Shown one piece after another: positions 1 to 5,743 of a stretch of 7,361 bases of DNA. The stretch covers positions 1 through 7,361 of the forward strand of contig JAQGJF010000063.1 in the NCBI GenBank assembly GCA_028290765.1, in the 5' to 3' direction. The notes under the pieces were generated by a model. It searched no databases, was not told the DNA's origin, and was given only the letters and a program-made list of their open reading frames with translations. The position numbers and the translations under genes were made by a program. Source of the DNA: Tardiphaga sp. Its GTDB lineage: Bacteria; Pseudomonadota; Alphaproteobacteria; Rhizobiales; Xanthobacteraceae. The first letter of the stretch is position 1; every line of letters begins with the position of its first letter.

Positions 1-376
1 GGTCGCGCTCGTAGCAGAGGATGCAGACCGGGCCGGATTTTTTGACCAGCGACGAGAGTTCGTCGAGTTCTTCTTTGGCCTGCGGCGTTTTCAGATGCGC
101 GGCATAGATCCGGTGCAACTGGTCGAATTTGCCGCCGCGCGCGGCGTCACGACCGTCTTTCGGGGTGCCGAGGCCGCGCAAATGCAGATAGGCGATGCCG
201 CGCTCGTCGAGCCCCGCGGCGAGCTGCTTCTTGGAGAAGCCGGGGCGGCGCGATGCGGCAACCGCGCGAACGTCGACCAGCAGCTTGACGCCGGCCTGCT
301 CCAGCTCGTCCAGCACCGCCTTTGCGGGGGTCTGTTCATAACCGATGGTGAAGAGGCGTTTTGCTTTGCTGGCCAT
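1..376 (-). CDS. DUF488 family protein, C-terminal part missing (cut by window edge)
   Basis: The first 125 residues are visible; the rest lies left of the window. DUF488 is a conserved family of small cytosolic proteins without an agreed biochemical role, so I assign no reaction. Seen here: an N-terminal strand with FTIGYEQ (residues 9-15), then LLVDVRAVAASRRPGFSK (32-49), which is the family's Asp-Val-Arg and Ser-Arg-x-Pro-x-Phe signature, then YLHLRGLGTPK (63-73), and at the edge a Cys-x-x-Cys-Tyr-Glu stretch (C118, C121). In the family this stretch is normally followed by a Cys-His-Arg motif, which would fall just outside. The ATG at 376-374 is preceded by GGAAG about four bases upstream and gives the expected N-terminus. 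The gene is divergent from the solute-binding protein at 521, with 144 bases between the two starts. The family call is firm; function is unknown. Confidence 0.88.
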   Translation of the reverse strand, partial: MASKAKRLFTIGYEQTPAKAVLDELEQAGVKLLVDVRAVAASRRPGFSKKQLAAGLDERGIAYLHLRGLGTPKDGRDAARGGKFDQLHRIYAAHLKTPQAKEELDELSSLVKKSGPVCILCYERD

Positions 377-429
377 GGGACTTCCGGTGCTGGCGCGGTC
401 GATCGCGCAGAATGCCGCAGATGTCTGGT

Positions 430-450
430 ATTGCGCAATCGTTGCAATCG
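430..450. promoter_or_regulatory. Candidate operator: palindrome plus repeated half-site in a divergent intergenic region
   Basis: In the 144-base gap between two divergent genes, bases 430-439 form the perfect palindrome ATTGCGCAAT. The seven-base element GCAATCG occurs at 435-441 and again at 444-450, nine bases apart, so three GCAAT-type half-sites fall within 21 bases. The position suits a regulator of either or both genes. No regulator gene lies next to it and I do not recognise the motif. Ten-base palindromes occur by chance several times in a window this size, so this is only a candidate. Confidence 0.25.
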
Positions 451-520
451 CCTGCGGCATGGCCGATGGTCCAGTCGTAGAAATAAGCCAGGTCAAATGG
501 CCGGTTCCCAGGAGAAAATA

Positions 521-1480
521 ATGGTTCGGTTTCTGGCTGTTTTGGCGTGGGTCGCAGCTTCGCTGGTGACGGCGCAGGCGCAGAGCGCTTATCCCGACCA
601 TCCCGTCAAAATCATCGTCCCGATCGCGCCCGGCGGCAGCTACGATCTGGTTGGGCGGCAGCTCGCCGACGTGCTTGGCAGGCGCATGGGGCAGGCGTTC
701 TTCGTTGAGAACAAGCCCGGCGCCGGCACCGTGATCGGTACGCAGGCCGCAGCGCAAAGCGAGCCCGATGGCTATACGCTTTTGATCGGCGGGCTTTCCA
801 ACATGGCGTTCAATTCGGCGCTGTATTCGAAGCTGACCTACGACCCGCTGAAGGATTTCGTGCCGGTCGCCATGGTCTACAAGTTCGGTTACGTGATGGT
901 CGCACGCCGCGAGCTGCCGCAGGCCAGCCTGCAGGACATTGTCGCGGCCGCGAAAGCCAATCCGGGCTCGATCACGGTGGCGACCGCGGGGGTCGGCACC
1001 GGCCAGCATCTGGTGGCCGCCGCCTTCATGAAGGCCGCCGGCGTCAAAATGCTGGAAGTGCCCTATAAGGGCTCGCCGCCGGCGTTCACCGACCTTCTGG
1101 CCGGTCGTATCGACCTGTTCTTCGACTCGAACTCCGCCGGGTTGCCCTATGTGCAATCCGGGCAGGCGAGGGGCATCGCGGTGCTGTCGTCCAAACGCAG
1201 CCCGCTGGCACCCGACGTGCCGACGATGTCGGAGGCCGGCGTGCCCGGGCTCGATGTCGATTCCTGGCTCGGCATTTTCGCGCCGGTGAAAACCCCGCCG
1301 GAGGCGATCGCGAAATTGCGCGAACATGTGCGCGCCGCGTTGCCCGAGCTCAGGGAACGGTTCGAGAAGAGCGGCGGCGAGGCCTGGGATGTGCCGGACG
1401 ACAAACTTAGTGGCTTCGTCGCGGCCGAGCATGAGAGCTGGACGAAACTGATCCGCGAGGCCGGCATCAAGCTGGATTGA
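521..1480 (+). CDS. Bug/TctC-family tripartite tricarboxylate transporter substrate-binding protein
   Basis: A 319-residue exported protein of the Bug (TctC) family, the periplasmic receptors of tripartite tricarboxylate transporters, which bind small, usually carboxylated compounds in a two-lobed cleft. Residues 1-21 are a Sec signal peptide (hydrophobic core, cleavage near Ala-Gln-Ala). The mature start YPDHPVKIIVPIAPGGSYD (24-42) is the family hallmark, followed by VENKPGAGTVIG (62-73), PDGYTLL (82-88), the PYKGSPPAFTDLLAGRID segment (181-198), and VPT-x-x-EAGVPG (233-243). Length is usual for the family. I chose the ATG at 521 because GGAG lies six bases before it and the signal peptide begins there. 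An in-frame ATG at 497 would add eight residues and is less likely. No TctA or TctB membrane subunit is visible nearby, so it appears to be an orphan receptor, which is common in this family. Ligand unknown. The 3' end faces the DUF72 gene 11 bases away. Confidence 0.93.
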   Translation: MVRFLAVLAWVAASLVTAQAQSAYPDHPVKIIVPIAPGGSYDLVGRQLADVLGRRMGQAFFVENKPGAGTVIGTQAAAQSEPDGYTLLIGGLSNMAFNSALYSKLTYDPLKDFVPVAMVYKFGYVMVARRELPQASLQDIVAAAKANPGSITVATAGVGTGQHLVAAAFMKAAGVKMLEVPYKGSPPAFTDLLAGRIDLFFDSNSAGLPYVQSGQARGIAVLSSKRSPLAPDVPTMSEAGVPGLDVDSWLGIFAPVKTPPEAIAKLREHVRAALPELRERFEKSGGEAWDVPDDKLSGFVAAEHESWTKLIREAGIKLD

Positions 1481-1491
1481 ACGGAGTTTGC

Positions 1492-2310
1492 CTACTTCAG
1501 CCGCGCGATCAATTCCATCGCGCCTTCCGGCGCCCGCACCTTGCCCTCATGGATCACATAGGCGAAGACATCGCGCGGCTGTTTCTTGGCGGGGGTGGTA
1601 TCGACCCGCGGCAAATCCTTCGGCTCGCCGCCGTCGGCCCATAGCTGCAGCCGCTCGGCCCAGGCGTCCAGGGCCTTCGGCGGATAGCAGGTCTTGATGT
1701 CGTCATTGCCCTTCTGCAGCCGGGCGTAGACAAAATCGCCGACCACGTCGGAGATGGCTGGATACTTCGCGTGCTCGGCGAATACCACGGGGATGCCGTG
1801 CTGGCGCAGCAGCGCGATGAAGTCGGGTGCGCAAAAACTGTCGTGCCGCACCTCGACCACATGGCGCAATGCGCGGCCTTCGAGTTCACGCGGCAGCAAT
1901 TCGAGAAATTTTCCGAAATCGGCTTCGTCGAATTTCTTGGTGGGCGCGAATTGCCACAGCACCGGGCCGAGCCGATCGCCGAGTTCCAGCACGCCGGAAT
2001 CGTAGAACCGCTTCACCGAATCGCCGGCTTCGGCCAGCACCCGGCGGTTGGTGGCGAAGCGCGGGCCTTTCAGCGAAAACACGAATCCGTCGGGCACCTC
2101 GCGCGCCCATTTGCGAAAGCTCTCGGGTTTCTGCGAGCCGTAATAGGTGCCGTTGATTTCGATCGAAGTGAGTTTCGACGCGGCGTAGCTGAGTTCCTTC
2201 GCCTGCGTCAGCTTCTCCGGATAAAATACCCCACGCCTCGGCGCAAAGGTCCAGCCGCCGATGCCGATGTGGATTTTGCCGGCTTTGTTGGAAGATGGTT
2301 TCTTGCTCAC
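1492..2310 (-). CDS. DUF72 domain-containing protein (YecE-like, TIM-barrel fold)
   Basis: A 272-residue protein of the DUF72/YecE family. Structures in the family are TIM-barrel-like, but the enzymatic role is not established, so none is assigned. Visible family signatures: IHIGIGGW (13-20), SIEINGTYYG (49-58), a segment ending in FVFSLKGPRFATNRR (76-90), LGPVLWQFAP (114-123), EVRHDSF (153-159), YARLQKG (195-201) and the C-terminal strand-helix FAYVIHEGKVRAPEGAMELI (249-268). No signal peptide, so cytosolic. The start is uncertain. GTG at 2310-2308 begins a Ser/Lys-rich lead directly before the domain, with GGGAC upstream. The only in-frame ATG (2403) would add 31 residues, reading through what looks like promoter DNA and resembling no family N-terminus; I prefer the GTG. 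The gene is divergent from the exported protein at 2453 and convergent with the Bug gene. Family call firm, start moderate. Confidence 0.9.
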   Translation of the reverse strand: MSKKPSSNKAGKIHIGIGGWTFAPRRGVFYPEKLTQAKELSYAASKLTSIEINGTYYGSQKPESFRKWAREVPDGFVFSLKGPRFATNRRVLAEAGDSVKRFYDSGVLELGDRLGPVLWQFAPTKKFDEADFGKFLELLPRELEGRALRHVVEVRHDSFCAPDFIALLRQHGIPVVFAEHAKYPAISDVVGDFVYARLQKGNDDIKTCYPPKALDAWAERLQLWADGGEPKDLPRVDTTPAKKQPRDVFAYVIHEGKVRAPEGAMELIARLK

Positions 2311-2346
2311 CGGTGTCCCATCGCGAAAGAGTGAAAGGTTGGTCCG

Positions 2347-2377
2347 GTCAACTCTAGTCAAATCAAGGGTGATTGAC
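2347..2377. promoter_or_regulatory. Candidate operator with phased GTCAA repeats and an imperfect inverted repeat
   Basis: In the divergent gap 2311-2452, GTCAA occurs at 2347-2351 and again at 2357-2361, exactly 10 bases (about one helical turn) apart. The inverse TTGAC is at 2373-2377. The second and third copies form an imperfect inverted repeat, GTCAAATCA (2357-2365) against TGATTGAC (2370-2377), with one unpaired A. The same TTGAC strings could be -35 elements for the minus-strand DUF72 gene, although I see no clear -10 partner. Candidate only. Confidence 0.25.
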
Positions 2378-2402
2378 CAGACGCAGCGTCGGCGCGTGCG
2401 CA

Positions 2403-2432
2403 TTTACGCGCCTCGACTGTTCAAGCTATGAT
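2403..2432 (+). promoter_or_regulatory. Probable sigma-70-type promoter for the small exported protein
   Basis: TATGAT at 2427-2432 matches five of six bases of the -10 consensus. TTTACG at 2403-2408, 18 bases upstream, matches four of six of the -35 consensus. Transcription would begin near 2439, giving a very short leader that holds the strong AAGGAG at 2441-2446 six bases before the ATG at 2453. The short leader and correct spacing support the start chosen for that gene. Not tested by any alignment. Confidence 0.4.
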
Positions 2433-2452
2433 GAGCAAAAAAGGAGAACAGC

Positions 2453-2809
2453 ATGCGGACGATTGTTGCGGCGGTTTTGGCGATAACGGCCCCGGTGGCG
2501 ATGGCCGACGAAATCGACGACGCCCATCGGCTGGCGATATCGGGGCGCGATTCCTATTGGAACTGCCTCGCCCGGGAATATACGCAGGACGGCAACAAGA
2601 GCCTGTCCGAGCAGGATTTCACCCGTCGCGTTGCCAGCGTGTGTCCGTCCGAGCGGCAGAACTTTCGCGTCAGTCTGGTGAGCTATTTGACGATGCAGTT
2701 CCCGAACGCTGATGCGGGCGCCCATATGACGACCGCCAACAACGCCATCGCCCTGGCGGAAAAGGACATCGTCACGGCGTTCACCCGGCGCAAGGCGGCG
2801 TCGAAATAG
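2453..2809 (+). CDS. Small exported hypothetical protein (118 residues)
   Basis: I do not recognise a named family. Residues 1-18 are a short, clear Sec signal peptide (Arg2, hydrophobic core, Ala-Met-Ala before Asp19), so the product is probably periplasmic. The mature part of about 100 residues is hydrophilic and probably helical, beginning with the acidic DEIDDAHRLA. It carries two cysteines, C38 (in YWNCLA) and C64 (in SVCPSE), which could form one disulfide in the periplasm. It ends in a basic tail (TRRKAASK). AAGGAG stands six bases before the ATG, one of the best ribosome binding sites in the window, and a good promoter lies directly upstream, so expression is likely. An overlapping frame starting at 2428 lacks a signal peptide and a ribosome binding site and was not used. 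Function unknown. Confidence 0.8.
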   Translation: MRTIVAAVLAITAPVAMADEIDDAHRLAISGRDSYWNCLAREYTQDGNKSLSEQDFTRRVASVCPSERQNFRVSLVSYLTMQFPNADAGAHMTTANNAIALAEKDIVTAFTRRKAASK

Positions 2810-2834
2810 CCGCATCACGGCTGCGTGGCCACGC
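2808..2834. repeat. Small hairpin at a stop codon followed by a 12-base perfect palindrome
   Basis: AGCCG (2808-2812) and CGGCT (2818-2822) form a five-pair hairpin that starts within the TAG stop of the 2453 gene. It has no T run, so it is a poor intrinsic terminator. It abuts the 12-base perfect palindrome GCGTGGCCACGC (2823-2834), 60 bases ahead of the next start. The palindrome could be an operator for the gene at 2894. About one or two 12-base palindromes are expected by chance in a window this long, so position is the only support. Confidence 0.25.
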
Positions 2835-2893
2835 TGGAACGAAAGCAACGGCTTCTGATTGGTACGGTAACAAAACCAAAACAGGAAGCTGTC

Positions 2894-3214
2894 ATGAAAC
2901 TCGCGACAATCGCACTGGCCTCCGCACTGGCCCTTTCCAGCACATTCGCATTTGCACAGACCGGCACAGGAGGTTCGACCGGCTCGACCGCGGCTCCGCC
3001 CTCCGGCGGCTCGTCCACCTCGACGGGCGTCACGCCGGGAATTACCAACGGCAGCACCAACGGGCAGAGCGGTGGAACGCTGACCAACGGCACCATCGGA
3101 AATTCGATGGTCCCGGGTGGCCCGGGAACGACGGGGATCAATCCCAGCCCCGGCAGTTCGGCGGGCACCGGATCCACCGGCGGCACGACCGGAGCGGGCG
3201 GGACATCGCGATAA
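2894..3214 (+). CDS. Exported Gly/Ser/Thr-rich low-complexity protein (106 residues)
   Basis: Residues 1-21 form a Sec signal peptide (Lys2, long Ala/Leu core, Ala-Phe-Ala before Gln22). The mature 85 residues are almost entirely Gly, Thr and Ser (about 59 of 85), with Asn and Pro. They contain no Asp, Glu, Lys, His, Cys or aromatic residue, and the only charge is the C-terminal Arg106. Irregular short repeats are visible, including Thr-Asn-Gly three times (positions about 51-65) and Gly-Ser-Thr/Gly-Thr units throughout. Such a sequence should be disordered and flexible outside the cytoplasm. A structural or surface role is conceivable, but I recognise no family. The ATG at 2894 has AGGAAG five bases upstream; a longer frame from a GTG at 2825 would bury the signal peptide and is rejected. 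A strong terminator follows immediately, so it is probably a single-gene or last-gene transcript. Confidence 0.8.
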   Translation: MKLATIALASALALSSTFAFAQTGTGGSTGSTAAPPSGGSSTSTGVTPGITNGSTNGQSGGTLTNGTIGNSMVPGGPGTTGINPSPGSSAGTGSTGGTTGAGGTSR

Positions 3215-3219
3215 AAAGG

Positions 3220-3244
3220 AAGCCCCGCACAACGGGGCTTTTTT
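3220..3244 (+). terminator. Strong intrinsic terminator after the Gly-rich protein gene
   Basis: AAGCCCCG (3220-3227) pairs perfectly with CGGGGCTT (3233-3240) around the five-base loop CACAA. The stem runs into six T residues (3239-3244), beginning six bases after the TAA stop. On the other strand the stem is followed by TCCTTTTT, so it could also work in reverse, although no minus-strand gene ends here. Confidence 0.92.
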
Positions 3245-3414
3245 ATAACTGCGCAGTGGCGTTGCTCCGCCCTTGATCGCGAGTAACGCCTGCGTGTCGT
3301 GACGTTATGACAATTGAAAGACGATCACGCACTGCAACATGACTGAAACGTAATATCGAAATCGGCTTTGGCCTGCTAAGTTCCTCGCGCAAATCGATGG
3401 CACTGGAGGAACGC

Positions 3415-3600
3415 ATGGACAAGGTTGCGGAATATCGCGCCCAGGAAATGTTGTGCCGCGTGCGTGCGTCATTCGACCGCCAGCACCATGAACGCTGGTT
3501 GGAAGAAGCCGAGGCGTGGCGCCACCGCGCCCAGGAAGAAATCACGTCTCACTTCCGGGAATGCAATTTGGCGCAGGTCGAGACGGTGCCCCTGCATTAG
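3415..3600 (+). CDS. Small charged helical hypothetical protein (61 residues)
   Basis: No named family is assigned. The sequence is rich in Glu, Arg, Gln and Ala, with no proline before residue 59 and no signal or membrane segment. It reads as one or two amphipathic helices: MDKVAEYRAQEMLCRV, then HERWLEEAEAWRHRAQEEI. The pattern of an AEYR start, a Cys, a helix break and then a Trp-containing second helix resembles short, uncharacterised proteins that I associate with Bradyrhizobium-type genomes; that likeness is from memory, not a search. I chose the ATG at 3415 because GGAGGA lies four bases before it. An in-frame ATG at 3397 would add six residues and place that ribosome binding site inside the gene. 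It is flanked by the terminator at 3220-3244 and a weaker candidate terminator at 3615-3642, so it is probably transcribed alone. Confidence 0.7.
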   Translation: MDKVAEYRAQEMLCRVRASFDRQHHERWLEEAEAWRHRAQEEITSHFRECNLAQVETVPLH

Positions 3601-3614
3601 GGCGGGATCACTAG

Positions 3615-3642
3615 CTCCGTCCTTGACGGGGGGCGTCTTTTT
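3615..3642 (+). terminator. Possible weak terminator after the small helical protein gene
   Basis: CTCCGTC (3615-3621) can pair with GACGGGG (3625-3631), with one T-G wobble and a three-base loop. Alternatively GACG (3625-3628) pairs with CGTC (3634-3637) directly before the five T residues at 3638-3642. The second form has the right geometry but a stem of only four pairs. It lies 15-38 bases after the stop at 3600. Confidence 0.4.
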
Positions 3643-3713
3643 GCGAGCCATGGAAAAGGACCGACCGAGTCCGATTTCCGCCAGCATTTGATTCATCGCG
3701 ATGGTATCACTCG

Positions 3714-3779
3714 TTCGGACCGAAGGATGCTTCGGAGCCGGACGGGTCTCTGCTTGTGCCGAACAGGCTTGCGTGCCTG
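3714..3779 (+). promoter_or_regulatory. Hairpin cluster in the region upstream of the thioesterase gene
   Basis: The 216-base gap 3601-3816 holds no supported gene. In it, TTCGG (3714-3718) and CCGAA (3720-3724) form an inverted repeat around one base. The same CCGAAG (3720-3725) pairs perfectly with CTTCGG (3730-3735) around the loop GATG, so the two pairings exclude each other. CAGGC (3764-3768) pairs with GCCTG (3775-3779) 38 bases before the start codon. A ten-base palindrome CATCGCGATG is at 3694-3703. No convincing -35/-10 pair was found, so whether this region is transcribed as a leader is unknown. Confidence 0.25.
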
Positions 3780-3816
3780 CTCTTCACGAGGCGCGTCGCG
3801 TTGAACGGGAGACGAG

Positions 3817-4299
3817 ATGTCGAAACGTGTCGCCGAAAGAACATACGGCACCGTGAGCGCGGAGCGGCGGAAGGAGATGAGCGGGCTGGAGTTCGTCCGG
3901 GGACTTGCCGACGGCACACTGCCCCTCAACACCATTGCCCGGACCCTCGGCTATGACATTGCCGAGGCGACAAGCGGACGCGTCGTGGTGACCGCGGAAC
4001 CGAGCGACGACCATCTCAATCCGGCCGGCACCGTGCATGGCGGCTTCTCGGCGACGCTGCTCGACAGCTGCATGGGATTGGCGCTGCAATCGACCCTCGA
4101 GAAGGGATACGGCCAGACCACGCTTGAATTCAAGATTTCACTGGTCCGGCCGATGACGCCGGAGACCGGTCCGATCCGGGCCGAGGGCGTGGTCCTGCAT
4201 CGCGGCCGCCGCGTCGGCACCGCAGAAGGACGGATCACGGACAGCAACGGAAGGCTGCTCGCGCACGGCACCACCACCTGCTTCATCTTCGAGAATTAG
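3817..4299 (+). CDS. PaaI-family hotdog-fold acyl-CoA thioesterase
   Basis: A 160-residue cytosolic protein of the PaaI/YdiI-like hotdog thioesterase family, which hydrolyses acyl-CoA or aryl-CoA thioesters to free acid and CoA; the substrate cannot be read here. The diagnostic stretch HLNPAGTVHGGFSATLLDSC (66-85) has the Asn68, Gly71 and His74-Gly75-Gly76 pattern at the start of the central hotdog helix, with Asp83 further along it. The strand pair TTLEFKISLVRPM (101-113) and GPIRAEGVVLHRGRRVGTAE (118-137) is typical of the fold, as is the final strand AHGTTTCFIF. Residues 1-45 form a charged N-terminal extension ahead of the core. GGGAG sits five bases before the ATG at 3817. Its last four bases overlap the stop of the convergent peptidase gene, so no terminator fits between them. 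The family is secure, the substrate unknown; a CoA-detoxifying or aromatic-degradation role is possible but not supported by neighbours. Confidence 0.9.
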   Translation: MSKRVAERTYGTVSAERRKEMSGLEFVRGLADGTLPLNTIARTLGYDIAEATSGRVVVTAEPSDDHLNPAGTVHGGFSATLLDSCMGLALQSTLEKGYGQTTLEFKISLVRPMTPETGPIRAEGVVLHRGRRVGTAEGRITDSNGRLLAHGTTTCFIFEN

Positions 4300-5612
4300 T
4301 GCCGCGTCGCCAGCATCGGCTTGGTTACACCGTCGACGCCCGTCAGCACCAGCATCGTCAAGAGCGCGTTCTGGGGGCCCATCCAGGCATCGACCGGCCG
4401 GTACCATTCATTGCGCGAATGCCAGTTGCCGCCTTCGCCGCCGCCGCCGATCGTCACCGCGGGAATGCCGAGCGACATCGCCAGATTGGAATCGGTGCTG
4501 GAGCCGGCAAAGGTGACTCGCGGCGCACGGGTCAGCACGGTGACGGCGCGCTGCGTCGCCTGGACGATCGGCGAGTCCAGCGCGACGATGCCGGCGGGGC
4601 GGTCACCGATCAGCTTGATCTCGACGGTGAGCTTGTCGGAATTCCAGCGTTTGTTTTCCTCGGCCACCGCGTCCTTGACGAGATCGAGCAGGCGCGCCTC
4701 GAGTTTCAGCAGTTCCTCGGTGGAATCCGAGCGCATGTCGACCGCCATCCGGGCTTCGGCGGCGATGGCATTGACCGAGGTGCCGCCGCTGACCGTGCCG
4801 ACGGTGAAGGTGGTTTTCGGCTCGGCGGGTGTCTGCAGCTCGGAAATTTTGGCGACCGCGCGCCCCAGCGCATGATTGGCGCTTGGCAAACCGAATTCCT
4901 GAAAGCTGTGGCCGCCGGGGCCCTTGAAGATCATCTCGTAGCGATGGCTGCCGGTGGCCTGGTTGACCACGCGGCTGATGCCGAGACCATCGATCGAAAT
5001 GAATCCGTCGATATCCTTGTGGTCCCGGAACAGGGCCTTGACCCCGCGCAAATTGCCGAGCTCTTCCTCGCCGACGGTGGCGACGAACAGGATGTCGCCG
5101 ACAGTTGTGATGCCGCTGTCGTTCAGGCTCTGCATCAGCGAAAGCAGCGCGGCCAGCCCGCGCGCATCATCGCCGATGCCGGGCGCGAGGAACACACCGT
5201 CTTTTTCCTTCACGGTGACGTCGGTGCCCTCGGCGAACACCGTATCCTGATGCGCCGAAACCACCAGCTTTGGCGAGCCGCCGCTGCCCTTGCGTAGCGC
5301 GAGTACATTGCCTTCGCCGTCCATCGCGGCGTCCTTGAAGCCCAGTTCCTGGAACCGCTTCAGCAGATAGGCGCCGCGGACCTTTTCTTTGAAAGGAGGG
5401 GCGGGGATCTCGGTGATGGTCTTCTGTTCCGACAGCGCCCGAGTGTCGTCGGCCTTGATGGTGTCGAGCGCCTTGACGACCTTGGCATCGGCGAGCACCG
5501 CGGTGGTGGCGGCATCGATCGCGCTGCCCTGCGCGACTGCGGTGCCGGCCGAAAGCGCCCCGGCCAGCATCAACGGCGCGGCGAAGGCGAAGAACTTGAA
5601 AAGGCTTGTCAT
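4296..5612 (-). CDS. Exported M20/M25/M40-family zinc metallopeptidase
   Basis: A 438-residue protein of the M20 family, whose members cleave peptides, or amide bonds of acylated amino acids, with two zinc ions. Residues 1-28 are a Sec signal peptide ending Ala-Val-Ala-Gln without a lipobox Cys, so the enzyme is probably periplasmic, whereas many M20 enzymes are cytosolic. The catalytic residues are all visible by pattern: SAHQDTV (H121 metal ligand, D123), GIGDDARG (bridging D148, or D149), GEEELG (base E183, ligand E184), SIDGLG (D208) and NWHSRNEWY (H398). The lid/dimerisation domain starts near FKGPGGHSF (229-237) and includes GGTSVNAIA (276-284). The active site therefore looks intact. 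I chose the ATG at 5612-5610, which begins the signal peptide; an in-frame ATG at 5663 would add 17 basic residues. The only upstream purine-rich match is weak (GGGGT). The layout resembles PepT/tripeptidase-like M20 members, but substrate and exact subfamily are not determined. Confidence 0.9.
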   Translation of the reverse strand: MTSLFKFFAFAAPLMLAGALSAGTAVAQGSAIDAATTAVLADAKVVKALDTIKADDTRALSEQKTITEIPAPPFKEKVRGAYLLKRFQELGFKDAAMDGEGNVLALRKGSGGSPKLVVSAHQDTVFAEGTDVTVKEKDGVFLAPGIGDDARGLAALLSLMQSLNDSGITTVGDILFVATVGEEELGNLRGVKALFRDHKDIDGFISIDGLGISRVVNQATGSHRYEMIFKGPGGHSFQEFGLPSANHALGRAVAKISELQTPAEPKTTFTVGTVSGGTSVNAIAAEARMAVDMRSDSTEELLKLEARLLDLVKDAVAEENKRWNSDKLTVEIKLIGDRPAGIVALDSPIVQATQRAVTVLTRAPRVTFAGSSTDSNLAMSLGIPAVTIGGGGEGGNWHSRNEWYRPVDAWMGPQNALLTMLVLTGVDGVTKPMLATRH

Positions 5613-5709
5613 GGGACCCCGTCGAAATGGCGCACGCCAAATATGCCATAACCGGCCGAGCATCGTCGACGCGGATTTTGCCGCCGCCGGGGGCTATTTC
5701 AAATACCCC

Positions 5710-5738
5710 TTGCGTAACGCCTCAATCGTCCCTATCTA
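5710..5738 (+). promoter_or_regulatory. Weak candidate promoter for the glycosyltransferase unit
   Basis: TTGCGT (5710-5715) and TATCTA (5733-5738) are separated by 17 bases, each matching three of six consensus bases. An alternative -10, TAAGAT at 5737-5742, matches four of six, but with a 21-base spacer. Initiation near 5745 would place the GCGA-loop hairpin at 5744-5757 at the very 5' end of the transcript and make a leader of about 220 bases. Suggestive only. Confidence 0.2.
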
Positions 5739-5743
5739 AGATA

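Noticed and set aside
95..520. Long plus-strand open frame running from 95 into the Bug gene
   Set aside because: It is antisense to the clear DUF488 coding sequence. The Bug signal peptide and ribosome binding site place the true start at 521.
2311..2403. Upstream ATG (2403) as start of the DUF72 protein
   Set aside because: The extra 31 residues match no family N-terminus and cover the divergent control region. GTG at 2310 starts just before the domain.
2836..2860. Possible EcfG-type (general stress response) promoter: GGAAC at 2836-2840
   Set aside because: The second element at the right distance reads ATT or GATT rather than the expected CGTT, so the match is incomplete.
2825..2893. 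GTG at 2825 as start of the Gly-rich protein
   Set aside because: It would place 23 residues in front of a clean signal peptide, and it overlaps a palindrome; ATG 2894 has its own ribosome binding site.
3365..3395. Possible sigma-54 promoter before the small helical protein (TGGC near 3369)
   Set aside because: The GC element expected 10-12 bases downstream is missing; TTCC stands there instead.
3469..3696. 75-residue minus-strand frame antisense to the small helical protein
   Set aside because: No ribosome binding site or domain was seen. The plus-strand frame has a strong ribosome binding site and terminators on both sides. Open antisense frames are common at this GC content.
4299..5297. 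332-residue plus-strand frame opposite the M20 peptidase gene
   Set aside because: It is a shadow frame: His/Arg/Asp-rich composition with no domain, against a peptidase with all catalytic motifs intact.
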